Below, in pieces: positions 1-7,794 of a DNA stretch of 47,256 bases; position 1 is the stretch's first letter, and the number at the start of each line of letters is the position of its first letter. Below the pieces are notes generated by a model, which saw only the letters and a list, made by a program, of their open reading frames with translations, was not told where the DNA came from and searched no databases. The stretch is taken from positions 1 through 47,256 of the forward strand of contig CALBJG010000148.1 of the NCBI GenBank assembly GCA_937892865.1, written 5' to 3'. This DNA comes from an uncultured Clostridia bacterium (GTDB lineage: Bacteria; Bacillota; Clostridia; Oscillospirales; Oscillospiraceae). Both the position numbers and the translations under genes were made by a program.

Positions 1-586
1 AGATGGAGGTAACAGCCTGCTTCAGAACATCGTCAGCGATGCCGAAAGCGTTGGCGAAGGTGATCTTCTGATCGGTGACGTACTTCAGACGGTCATTGGG
101 GATGATGATCAGGGAGTCCACTTTTTCAGACAGAGCGGCAATACCCTGCTCAGCCTGACGCATACGGTTTGCGCCCTCGAACTTGAAGGGCTTGGTCACG
201 ATCGCAACGGTCAGGCAGCCTGCCTCACGTGCCAAGTCAGCCACGATAGGTGCTGCGCCGGTACCGGTGCCACCGCCCATACCGGCAGTGATGAAGACCA
301 TATCGGTATTCTCCAGAACCTTAGCGATCTGGGCTCTGCTTTCCTCGGCAGATTTCTGACCGATCTCAGGCTTGGAACCTGCGCCCATACCATTGGTGAG
401 TTTTTCACCGATCTGGATCTTATTCTCGCAGTTGGACTTATTCAGGTCCTGCTTATCGGTATTGATAACCACAAAGTCAACGCCACCGACGTTAGCCTCG
501 ATCATACGGTTAATAACATTGTTACCGGCGCCACCGACACCGATTACTTTGATCTTAACGACTCTCTGTTGGAACATTTCACTCAT
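1..586 (-). CDS. ftsZ: Cell division protein FtsZ (N-terminal 195 residues, cut by window edge)
   Basis: Tubulin-like GTPase that polymerises into the division ring at midcell. The reading frame opens with MSEMFQQRVVKIKVIGVGGA and runs off the window start, so only about the first 195 residues are present. Visible family hallmarks are the early glycine-rich loop GVGGAGNN, NTDKQDL, and the tubulin signature GGGTGTGAAPIV that contacts the GTP phosphates. The ATG at 586 is preceded by AGGAGGAG at good spacing. It is the last gene of the dcw cluster here, 144 bases beyond ftsQ, and has its own sigma-A promoter (660-688). ftsA, often found before ftsZ, is absent. Identification is certain; the C-terminal FtsA/SepF-binding tail lies outside the window. 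Confidence 0.98.
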   Translation of the reverse strand, partial: MSEMFQQRVVKIKVIGVGGAGNNVINRMIEANVGGVDFVVINTDKQDLNKSNCENKIQIGEKLTNGMGAGSKPEIGQKSAEESRAQIAKVLENTDMVFITAGMGGGTGTGAAPIVADLAREAGCLTVAIVTKPFKFEGANRMRQAEQGIAALSEKVDSLIIIPNDRLKYVTDQKITFANAFGIADDVLKQAVTSI

Positions 587-659
587 TTTACGTTCTCCTC
601 CTATGTATCGTTTTGCAGGAAAGACATTCTTTCTGCTTTAACTACAATTGTACTTGTAT

Positions 660-688
660 ATTCTATCTCGAAAAAGTCATTTGGTCAA
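660..688 (-). promoter_or_regulatory. Sigma-A promoter of ftsZ
   Basis: On the minus strand TTGACC and TAGAAT are separated by exactly 17 bases, about 75 bases upstream of the ftsZ ATG. This lets ftsZ be transcribed independently of the dcw operon. A perfect 10-bp palindrome, TACAATTGTA (643-652), lies at about +1 to +10 of the predicted transcript. Confidence 0.75.
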
Positions 689-730
689 TAGAAAATCTGT
701 TTTTTCAGCAAATATTTTACAAATAATTCT

Positions 731-1645
731 TCATTGGGGCAATTCATTAAAGCAAACATTCTCGCTTAAAGTGAAACTTACATCCAGCGCGCCGGTTTGA
801 TACGGTCCCCGCTGATCGATCGCCTGCTTCATATAAGAAATTTTCTTTTCCATTTGGGAACTGTCCCCTAAATTGATCTGATATCGTGTGCCGTACCACA
901 TCTGAAGCCGCGCCATATCGCTGACATCGATGCTGACCATCTCACCGATCACACCATTTTTTTCCAGTTTTCCAAGAATATCCAAAACCACTGCCAGTCG
1001 CTCACTGCCTAAAACCGTGACCGGTTTGGTAGGAGCAGAAGGATCTGTTTCTGATGCAGCCGCTTCTGCCGCAATGCATTTTTCCGCCACCGTGGGTTTC
1101 GTGATCTTTACGCCGATGATCTTGGTGATCGCATCCGCTTCGCCGGCTGTGGTTTTTTCCACAACTGTACCATCATAAGCGATTTTCCACCAACTGCCGT
1201 CATCTGCTTCCACAGCATAAGTAACAGCCAATTCCTTTATTTCAATATTTACGGTATCCGGCAATTTTATTCCTATACGGATCGTATCTACATACGGAAG
1301 CGCTTTTTTGATTTTGCTATATGCTCGTTCTTTATTCAGTGTCAGCAGATTCTCACCATTCTGAATGCCGGAGGCTTCCCATACATCCCAGGCGGTGTAC
1401 TTCACCGTTCCGGACACAGTGCTTTTTTCTATATTCACCTTAAAAAAGATGGTCATACCGAACAATAACGCCAGCACTACAGCGGCTACCGTCACAAGAC
1501 GCAGAACAAAACGGCGGCGGTTGAACACTTCCGGTTGGGTATATACCACATCCGAAGATCGCTTGTTTTGCCCTGGTCTTCTCTCTGTTCTTCTTTGCCG
1601 TACGGCTGTGTTACCACCGGACGGTCTTCTTTCTCTTGTATCCAT
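731..1645 (-). CDS. ftsQ: Cell division protein FtsQ/DivIB
   Basis: Bitopic membrane protein of the divisome that works with FtsL and FtsB-type partners to control septal peptidoglycan synthesis. 304 residues: a basic cytoplasmic N-terminus of about 45 residues rich in Arg, one membrane segment at roughly 47-70 (VLRLVTVAAVVLALLFGMTI), then a POTRA domain at about 70-140 (VSGTVKYTAWDVWEASGI...NLLTLN) and the beta-type extracytoplasmic domain. The start ATG has GGAGAGAG upstream. It follows murG by 15 bases and precedes ftsZ by 144. The POTRA and position between murG and ftsZ make the assignment firm. A low-complexity Ala/Glu/Pro insertion at about 190-205 (AAEAAASETDPSAPTKP) interrupts the beta domain. 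Confidence 0.93.
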   Translation of the reverse strand: MDTRERRPSGGNTAVRQRRTERRPGQNKRSSDVVYTQPEVFNRRRFVLRLVTVAAVVLALLFGMTIFFKVNIEKSTVSGTVKYTAWDVWEASGIQNGENLLTLNKERAYSKIKKALPYVDTIRIGIKLPDTVNIEIKELAVTYAVEADDGSWWKIAYDGTVVEKTTAGEADAITKIIGVKITKPTVAEKCIAAEAAASETDPSAPTKPVTVLGSERLAVVLDILGKLEKNGVIGEMVSIDVSDMARLQMWYGTRYQINLGDSSQMEKKISYMKQAIDQRGPYQTGALDVSFTLSENVCFNELPQ

Positions 1646-1660
1646 GGCTCTCTCCTTTTC

Positions 1661-2785
1661 TCAGGGTTTTGCCAGTTTGAAAATAATATCGCAAAGGCGT
1701 TCTGCAGAATCCAAAACAACCATACTGTGCAACGCTTTTCGCATTTCTTCCCGCTGTTTGGTGTCGTTCACCAAAGCGCAGATCTGCTCCCACAGTTTTT
1801 CCGGCGTACAATCTTTTTCCAGCAACAAAACTGCCGCGCCTTTTTCAGACAATGCCCGGGCGTTTTTCTCCTGATGATTATCCGTTACATTGGGCGACGG
1901 GATCAGAATACAAGGTGTACCCGATGCGGCGATCTCATTGCAACTGGAAGCGCCTGCCCGGCTGATGATCACATCTGCCGCAGCCATTACTGTTGGCATA
2001 TTGTAAAGGTATTCTTTCATTTGGATACCTTTATTTTCTGTCAGATCCACACCTTTTGACCGGACAAGATCCGGCATCCAAGGCCATCCGTAACTGCCAA
2101 CCGCGTGGATGTGTTGAAACGGATATCCGGCGTCTTTTTCCATACGGAAGATCTCTGCCATTGCCTCGTTCATCGCTTTCGCGCCCTGGCTGCCAAAAGC
2201 AGAAACGATCACCGGTCTTTCGTCCAATTCCAGTTCCCTGCGGGCATCTGCTTGCTTTGTGAAGATAAATTCTCTGCGCACCGGCATTCCCACTACCTCT
2301 ACCCGCTCCGGATGGCGGTAGTACTTTGCGCTTTCCGGGAAGCAGGTCAGCACCCGGTCCACCCGGTCAGCGATCAGCCGTGTGGTAAGTCCCGGCATTG
2401 CATTGGATTCGTGGACGCAGGTAGGTACTTTCAGCATACTGGCTGCCATCAGCGCAGGGAAACTGGCATAGCCGCCGGTGCCGATCACCACATCCGGTTT
2501 AAACTCCCGGATGATTTTTTTGCAGCCTTTGATTGCGGTGAGAACACATTTTACTGCGTTTACATTTCTCTTAATGGCTTTGAAAGTTTTCCCCCGTGCC
2601 ATACCCATCGCAGGAAAAGTGATCAGTCGGTAACCGGCTTTCGGTACCAGTTCCTCTTCCATATTGTCCTCTCCGCCAATGAAGAGGATATTGCTGTCGG
2701 GGTAACGCTCTTTCCATATATTCGCCACAGCGATAGCCGGATTGATATGTCCGGCAGTGCCGCCGCAGGTAAAAATCAAGTTCAT
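1661..2785 (-). CDS. murG: MurG, lipid II-forming GlcNAc transferase
   Basis: Transfers GlcNAc from UDP-GlcNAc to undecaprenyl-PP-MurNAc-pentapeptide, making lipid II on the inner membrane face. 374 residues. The first glycine-rich loop GGTAGHINP is at residues 8-16, and the C-terminal donor-binding region holds ISRAGASSCNEIAASGTP and PSPNVTDNHQEKNA. I place the start at the ATG whose last bases overlap the ftsW stop (ATGA), with AGGAGG just upstream; a longer open frame exists but it reads through ftsW. The ATGA overlap implies translational coupling with ftsW. The usual neighbours murD/murC and murB are not beside it. Confidence 0.97.
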   Translation of the reverse strand: MNLIFTCGGTAGHINPAIAVANIWKERYPDSNILFIGGEDNMEEELVPKAGYRLITFPAMGMARGKTFKAIKRNVNAVKCVLTAIKGCKKIIREFKPDVVIGTGGYASFPALMAASMLKVPTCVHESNAMPGLTTRLIADRVDRVLTCFPESAKYYRHPERVEVVGMPVRREFIFTKQADARRELELDERPVIVSAFGSQGAKAMNEAMAEIFRMEKDAGYPFQHIHAVGSYGWPWMPDLVRSKGVDLTENKGIQMKEYLYNMPTVMAAADVIISRAGASSCNEIAASGTPCILIPSPNVTDNHQEKNARALSEKGAAVLLLEKDCTPEKLWEQICALVNDTKQREEMRKALHSMVVLDSAERLCDIIFKLAKP

Positions 2786-3957
2786 ACGACATCCTCCTGT
2801 ACTGCCGCCCGATCCCGGGCCCGGGAAATACTGAGTACGATCCCCATCTCCCCTAAATTTACCGCAAGGGCTGTACCGCCGTAAGAAAAGAACGGCAGTG
2901 CAATACCGGTAGATGGCAGAAGATTGGTAACAACGCATAGATTTAAGATCGTCTGTACTGCAATCAATGTAACAAGACCGGCGCAAAACACCGTAGAAAA
3001 CCGGTCCGGCGCCCGCAGAGCGATCCAGTAGCCACGCAATATCAGCGCAGCAAAAAGAATGATGATCAAAACCGCGCCGATCAGGCCCAGTTCTTCACAA
3101 ATAATTGCGAAAATATAGTCATTATATTGAAACGGCAAATACAGATATTTCTGTCTGCTTTTGCCGAATCCCAAACCAAACAAGCCGCCGGAGCCAATGG
3201 CATACAGCGATTGCAAGATCTGATAACCGGTATCCCCCGGGTCTTTTTCCGGGTGTAGCCAAGCGGTGATCCGGTCCCCTGCGTAGCCCATAATGCTGAC
3301 ATAAACGACCACAAATACCACAGCCACGCCTGCGCCTGCCAGCAGCCATTTGGGATGGGTTCCGGCTACGAACATCATTACCACCGCCACCATACCCATC
3401 AGCATAATGGCAGATAAGTGTTTTTCAAGAGCCAGTGGCACTAAAATTCCCAACAACGCGCCGCTGAAACCCAATACACCGTAGCGAAATTCCCGGGCAT
3501 AAGAGCCGAAGCCTTTTGTCAGCCGGGCAAACAGCAGGATCATCGTGAATTTTGCGATCTCCGATGGCTGAAACTGCAATCCTGCAATATTGATCCATCG
3601 TTTTGCGCCATTGACAGATTCGCCGAACAGCAAAACGCACAGCAGAAGCAAAATACCTACACCGTACAAAGGCCAGGCTGTCCGATACCAAAAGGATGCC
3701 GGGATCCGGCTCAAGACGAACATTGCCACCAATCCAATGGCGGCGCAGGCGCCTTGCTTTTGCAAATACCGGGTGGAATCCGTATAACCGGTATCGTACT
3801 CACTTTGGGCAAAACTTGCGCTGTAGAGCATCACAAGCCCCACCGCAAGAAGCAAAAGTAAGATCAACAAAAATGGAACATCAACAGTTTCTCCCGTCCG
3901 GCGAAAGACCAGACGACGGTTCTCTTTGGCATAGACGCGTTTGCGTTCTATTGCCAT
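2782..3957 (-). CDS. ftsW: FtsW/SpoVE-type SEDS peptidoglycan polymerase
   Basis: Membrane glycosyltransferase of the SEDS family that polymerises lipid II at the septum with its cognate class B PBP. 391 residues with about ten hydrophobic segments starting near residue 28. Seen motifs: RWINIAGLQFQPSEIAKF in the middle and the C-terminal NLLPSTGIALPFFSYGGTA loop, both diagnostic of SEDS proteins. The start ATG lies 15 bases beyond the mraY stop and the stop overlaps murG. It sits directly after mraY, with no murD in between. Whether it serves vegetative division (FtsW) or spore cortex synthesis (SpoVE) cannot be told from sequence; position in the dcw operon favours division. Confidence 0.93.
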   Translation of the reverse strand: MAIERKRVYAKENRRLVFRRTGETVDVPFLLILLLLLAVGLVMLYSASFAQSEYDTGYTDSTRYLQKQGACAAIGLVAMFVLSRIPASFWYRTAWPLYGVGILLLLCVLLFGESVNGAKRWINIAGLQFQPSEIAKFTMILLFARLTKGFGSYAREFRYGVLGFSGALLGILVPLALEKHLSAIMLMGMVAVVMMFVAGTHPKWLLAGAGVAVVFVVVYVSIMGYAGDRITAWLHPEKDPGDTGYQILQSLYAIGSGGLFGLGFGKSRQKYLYLPFQYNDYIFAIICEELGLIGAVLIIILFAALILRGYWIALRAPDRFSTVFCAGLVTLIAVQTILNLCVVTNLLPSTGIALPFFSYGGTALAVNLGEMGIVLSISRARDRAAVQEDVV

Positions 3958-3972
3958 ACAAATTTCCTTTCT

Positions 3973-4947
3973 TTAGATGCGACCGCAAATACCAAACCAG
4001 GCAAGGATACACATCAACGCAGAAATCGCCGTAAAGACCAGCACGATCTTTACCTCTTTCCATCCACACATTTCAAAATGATGATGAATGGGACTCATTT
4101 TAAACAGCCGTTTGCCGTGGGTCAGTTTAAAGTATCCTACCTGCAAGATCACGGACAGTGTCTCCACAATGTAGATAAACCCCACCGGGATCAACACCAA
4201 AGGCATATCCAGTGCAAAGGCCAAAGCGCATACCGCGCCACCCAAGAACAGCGATCCGGTATCGCCCATAAAGACTTTTGCAGGATGCCAGTTATAGAAA
4301 AGATATGCGATTAACGCGCCGGTAAGTGCGCCGGGCAGCAATGCCAGATCGAAGCGTTTCGTTGCGATGGCAGTTGCTGTGAAGAAAACCATCACGGGAA
4401 TGGTAACACTGCCGCAAAGACCATCGACGCCGTCAGTAAGGTTCACTGCATTGACGCATCCGACCATTACGAACATCGCAAAGAACAAATATACAAGCAG
4501 ATGGATGTGTACCGTAACGTTAACAAAGGGGATATACAGATCTGTCGTCAGACTTCCCTGCTTGTAAAGCAAGTACAGAAACAGCGCAGAAACAGCCATT
4601 TGCAGTAACGCCTTCTGCAAAGAAGACAAGCCCAGATTTCGCTTAAATTTCGCTTTAAAAAAGTCATCCAAAAAGCCGATCAGTCCAAAGCACAGACTCA
4701 ACAGCAAAACATAATACACAGAATAGTCCTTCACAGAAGGCAGAAAGATCAGCAAGCACAAAATCACCGCGCCGATGAACATCAAGCCACCCATCATAGG
4801 CGTGCCGGCTTTACTGTTATGCCAGGTAGGGCCCAATTCACGAATGGATTGACCTGCTTTCAGCGCCCGGAGGATGGGCAGAAGCAAGTAACCCAATGCG
4901 CCGGAAAATGCCGCGCCCAATACCACTGCCATTATGATTCTTTCCAT
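3973..4947 (-). CDS. mraY: MraY, phospho-MurNAc-pentapeptide translocase
   Basis: Integral membrane enzyme that attaches phospho-MurNAc-pentapeptide to undecaprenyl phosphate, forming lipid I. 324 residues and about ten membrane segments. Visible signatures: GPTWHNSKAGTPMMGG near the N-terminus, the DDFFKAKFKRNLGL loop (DDxxK), the catalytic-loop NAVNLTDGVDGL, FMGDTGSLFLGG and the C-terminal SPIHHHFEMCGW. An in-frame ATG lies 21 bases further upstream, but the internal ATG at 4947 has GGAGGAGA seven bases ahead and gives the family's usual N-terminus. It lies 17 bases after murF and 15 before ftsW. Confidence 0.97.
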   Translation of the reverse strand: MERIIMAVVLGAAFSGALGYLLLPILRALKAGQSIRELGPTWHNSKAGTPMMGGLMFIGAVILCLLIFLPSVKDYSVYYVLLLSLCFGLIGFLDDFFKAKFKRNLGLSSLQKALLQMAVSALFLYLLYKQGSLTTDLYIPFVNVTVHIHLLVYLFFAMFVMVGCVNAVNLTDGVDGLCGSVTIPVMVFFTATAIATKRFDLALLPGALTGALIAYLFYNWHPAKVFMGDTGSLFLGGAVCALAFALDMPLVLIPVGFIYIVETLSVILQVGYFKLTHGKRLFKMSPIHHHFEMCGWKEVKIVLVFTAISALMCILAWFGICGRI

Positions 4948-4964
4948 GTTCTCTCCTCCGTATA

Positions 4965-6323
4965 TCAATCTTTTGCCAAGAACTGTTCCAACGCCAGATT
5001 CATTCGCATACCGTTACTGCCTTTAAACAGCAGAACATCACCAGGCTTTGCTTTCGCCCGTAAAACATCCGCAAGTTTCTCTCTGTCATCAAAGGCCATC
5101 GCCTGGTGTTCGTCCATTCCGCCGGTCACCGCGCCCTGGATGACCCGGGAACTGTTGGGACCGTAGGCCAATACCATATCTGCATTTTCCGCCACGATCC
5201 TGCCGACTTTATAATGCTCTGCAGGAGCGCAGGAACCAAGTTCCAGCATATCCCCAAGAACAGCGATCCTCCGTCCTGCCCGCTTGCCTAAAACCTGCAG
5301 TGCGGCGCGCATAGACTCCGGGCCTGCGTTGTAGCAATCCCGGATAATGGTAAAACCGTTTGTTTCAAATATCTCCTGCCGGCCTTCCATATTTTGGAAA
5401 GCAGCCAAACTGCTGCTGATGTTTGTGGGTGTTACACCCATCGCCAAGCCAACGCTGACAGCCGCCAGCGCATCGGAAATATAGTGTTCTCCCTCCAAAG
5501 CAAGTCTGACGCCAAATCTCTCGCCGCCATTCTCCACGACAAATTCCAAACCGCTGTCCGTCTCTTTTACATCGGTTCCACGGACTGCGCAATATGCATT
5601 TTTTACGCCGAAGAACACTGGGGAAATGTCTTTCCGCTCACTGACTTCCCAGAGTTTGTCATTATCGCCGTTAAGCAGGATCTTGCCATCTTCTGACAAC
5701 CCCTCCAGGATCTCCATTTTTGCTTTTAAGATTCCGTCACGGGTGCCAAGGTGTTCAATGTGCATCGTACCCACATTGATGATCACCGCAATATCGGGCT
5801 TTGCAATGTTTGTCAAGTAAGCGATCTCCCGGAAATGATTCATGCCCATTTCCAGCACCGCAACTTCCGTATCTTCCGGCATACCCAAAATTGCCATTGG
5901 CATACCGATATCGTTATTGTGATTTACCGGTGTTTTGCTGACCCGGTATGTACTTTCCAGCACGCAGGCAGTCATCTCTTTGGTTGTGCTTTTTCCCACA
6001 GAGCCGGTAATACCAACAACTTTCATACCGATCCGCTGACGTTCCTGCCGGGCAATGTCACCCAGGGCGATCCGTGTATCCGGCACAACGATTGCCGGAT
6101 AATCTCCGTCGCAGCGGTTGCACAACACCGCAGCAGCGCCGTTTTCAAAAGCCGCATTGATAAAATCGTGACCGTCTCTTGCCCCTTGCAACACGACAAA
6201 CAACTGACCCACCTGCAATTTGCGGGTATCGTTATTTGCGCCGAAAAACGAAACATCGGCATATTTGGGGTCGATTTTACCACCGCACCATTCGGCAGCC
6301 TGCCGCAATGTGATTTTTCCCAT
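4965..6323 (-). CDS. murF: MurF, UDP-MurNAc-tripeptide:D-Ala-D-Ala ligase
   Basis: ATP-dependent ligase that adds D-Ala-D-Ala to UDP-MurNAc-tripeptide, finishing the cytoplasmic precursor. 452 residues. Family features: N-terminal substrate domain with DTRKLQVGQLFVVLQG, the ATP loop GITGSVGKSTTKEM, central VNHNNDIGMPMAI and VLEMGMNHFREI, and the C-terminal RDCYNAGPESM. The start at 6323 (MGKITLRQ) is chosen because GGAGGAAACGAGG precedes it and the longer frame would overlap murE by dozens of bases. It follows the murE stop by one base, so its ribosome site lies inside the end of murE. Confidence 0.97.
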   Translation of the reverse strand: MGKITLRQAAEWCGGKIDPKYADVSFFGANNDTRKLQVGQLFVVLQGARDGHDFINAAFENGAAAVLCNRCDGDYPAIVVPDTRIALGDIARQERQRIGMKVVGITGSVGKSTTKEMTACVLESTYRVSKTPVNHNNDIGMPMAILGMPEDTEVAVLEMGMNHFREIAYLTNIAKPDIAVIINVGTMHIEHLGTRDGILKAKMEILEGLSEDGKILLNGDNDKLWEVSERKDISPVFFGVKNAYCAVRGTDVKETDSGLEFVVENGGERFGVRLALEGEHYISDALAAVSVGLAMGVTPTNISSSLAAFQNMEGRQEIFETNGFTIIRDCYNAGPESMRAALQVLGKRAGRRIAVLGDMLELGSCAPAEHYKVGRIVAENADMVLAYGPNSSRVIQGAVTGGMDEHQAMAFDDREKLADVLRAKAKPGDVLLFKGSNGMRMNLALEQFLAKD

Positions 6324-6324
6324 T

Positions 6325-7776
6325 TCAGTTCCTCGTTTCCTCCAGGTAGGCGGCAACGATCTCCCGTTCATCCAAATGATGCTTTACGCCGCAAATCTCC
6401 TGGTATGTTTCGTGGCCTTTACCAGCCAATACAATTATATCATTCTTTTCGCCAATGTCCATAGCCTGATGAATGGCAGAAATGCGATTTTCTTCCACTA
6501 TTACATTGTTTGCCGTTTCCGGAATGCCTGCAAGAATGTCGGAAATGATCGCCATAGGCGCTTCAGAACGGGGGTTATCGGAAGTAATGATGGCAATATC
6601 GGATATTTCTGCGCCAATTCTGCCCATAATCGGCCGTTTGATAGGATCTCTGTCGCCACCGCAGCCAAATACGCTGATCAATCTGCCCTTGCAGAAATCC
6701 TTTACAGAAGAAAGAACATTTTCCAATCCGTCCGGTGTATGGGCGTAGTCGATCAGAATGGTATAGGGCTTACCGGGTGTGGGGACTACCTCCACCCTGC
6801 CTTTGACACCTTCTGCGGTTTTTAATGCTTCGGCGGCTGATTTCAGGGAAATGCCCAGTTGCAAAGCAACGCCCAAAACTGTCAGCGCATTGTAGACAGT
6901 GAATTTACCGGGAATCGGCAACCGCACCGGTGTTTCTTCGCCGTTATAAACAGCGGTAAAGGAAACACCGTCAGATTCCAGCGCCGCATCCTTCGCCCAA
7001 AGATTTGCCTGTTCTTTTGCAGAAGTCATAAGAACCGGGCAGGCTGCCTTTTTCAGCATACGCCCCACCCAGGGATCATCTCCGTTTGCCACGGCTTTCT
7101 CACAACGGGCAAACAGTTCTGCCTTTGTATCGCAATAGTTTTCCATAGTTTTGTGGAAATCCAGATGGTCTTCTGTCAAATTAGTAAATGCCGCAACTTT
7201 AAAAGGGATCCCCGCCACTCTGTCCAGCGCGATGGCGTGTGAGGATACCTCCATTAAAACATAGGAGCAGCCTGCATCGCGCATTTTGGCAAGGAGCGCC
7301 TGCAAGTCCAAACTTTCCGGCGTAGTTCTGTCTGAAGGAACTGCGTCCTGACCGATCATAACAGACATTGTGCCGATAAGACCCACTTTTGCACCTAAAA
7401 CTGTCTCCAGAATATGCTTGATCAAAAGCGTAGCGGAGGTTTTTCCGTTTGTTCCGGTTATGCCGATCATATTCAAAGTCTTTGCGGGATGACCGTAGAA
7501 ATTACTGCCTAACTGCGCCAGCGCCAACCGATCGGACCGGACGAGAACATAAGGCACATTTCCTGCAGGTTTCACCTGAGTGACTACGGCAACTGCGCCT
7601 TTTTCCAATGCCATAGGGATATATCGGTTGCCGTCGGTAACAAAGCCGGTTACGGCAACGAACAAACTGCCGGCATTCACTTTTCTGGAATCATAGACAA
7701 TATCTGTAATTTCTGTGTTCAGTTCCACATTGGTTTCCAACACATCTATATTCTGCAGTAAATCGATCAGTTTCAT
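6325..7776 (-). CDS. murE: MurE, meso-diaminopimelate-adding Mur ligase
   Basis: ATP-dependent ligase that adds the third residue to UDP-MurNAc-L-Ala-D-Glu. 483 residues with the three Mur domains: N-terminal YDSRKVNAGSLFVAV, ATP loop GITGTNGKTSATLL at about 110, and the conserved SSHAIALDRV and FTNLTEDHLDFH. The C-terminal motif TSDNPRSEAP contains DNPR, the signature of enzymes specific for meso-diaminopimelate rather than lysine, so the wall is predicted to be of meso-DAP type. It lies 18 bases after the transpeptidase gene and one base before murF. Confidence 0.97.
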   Translation of the reverse strand: MKLIDLLQNIDVLETNVELNTEITDIVYDSRKVNAGSLFVAVTGFVTDGNRYIPMALEKGAVAVVTQVKPAGNVPYVLVRSDRLALAQLGSNFYGHPAKTLNMIGITGTNGKTSATLLIKHILETVLGAKVGLIGTMSVMIGQDAVPSDRTTPESLDLQALLAKMRDAGCSYVLMEVSSHAIALDRVAGIPFKVAAFTNLTEDHLDFHKTMENYCDTKAELFARCEKAVANGDDPWVGRMLKKAACPVLMTSAKEQANLWAKDAALESDGVSFTAVYNGEETPVRLPIPGKFTVYNALTVLGVALQLGISLKSAAEALKTAEGVKGRVEVVPTPGKPYTILIDYAHTPDGLENVLSSVKDFCKGRLISVFGCGGDRDPIKRPIMGRIGAEISDIAIITSDNPRSEAPMAIISDILAGIPETANNVIVEENRISAIHQAMDIGEKNDIIVLAGKGHETYQEICGVKHHLDEREIVAAYLEETRN

Positions 7777-7794
7777 ATTATCTCCTTTTTGCTG

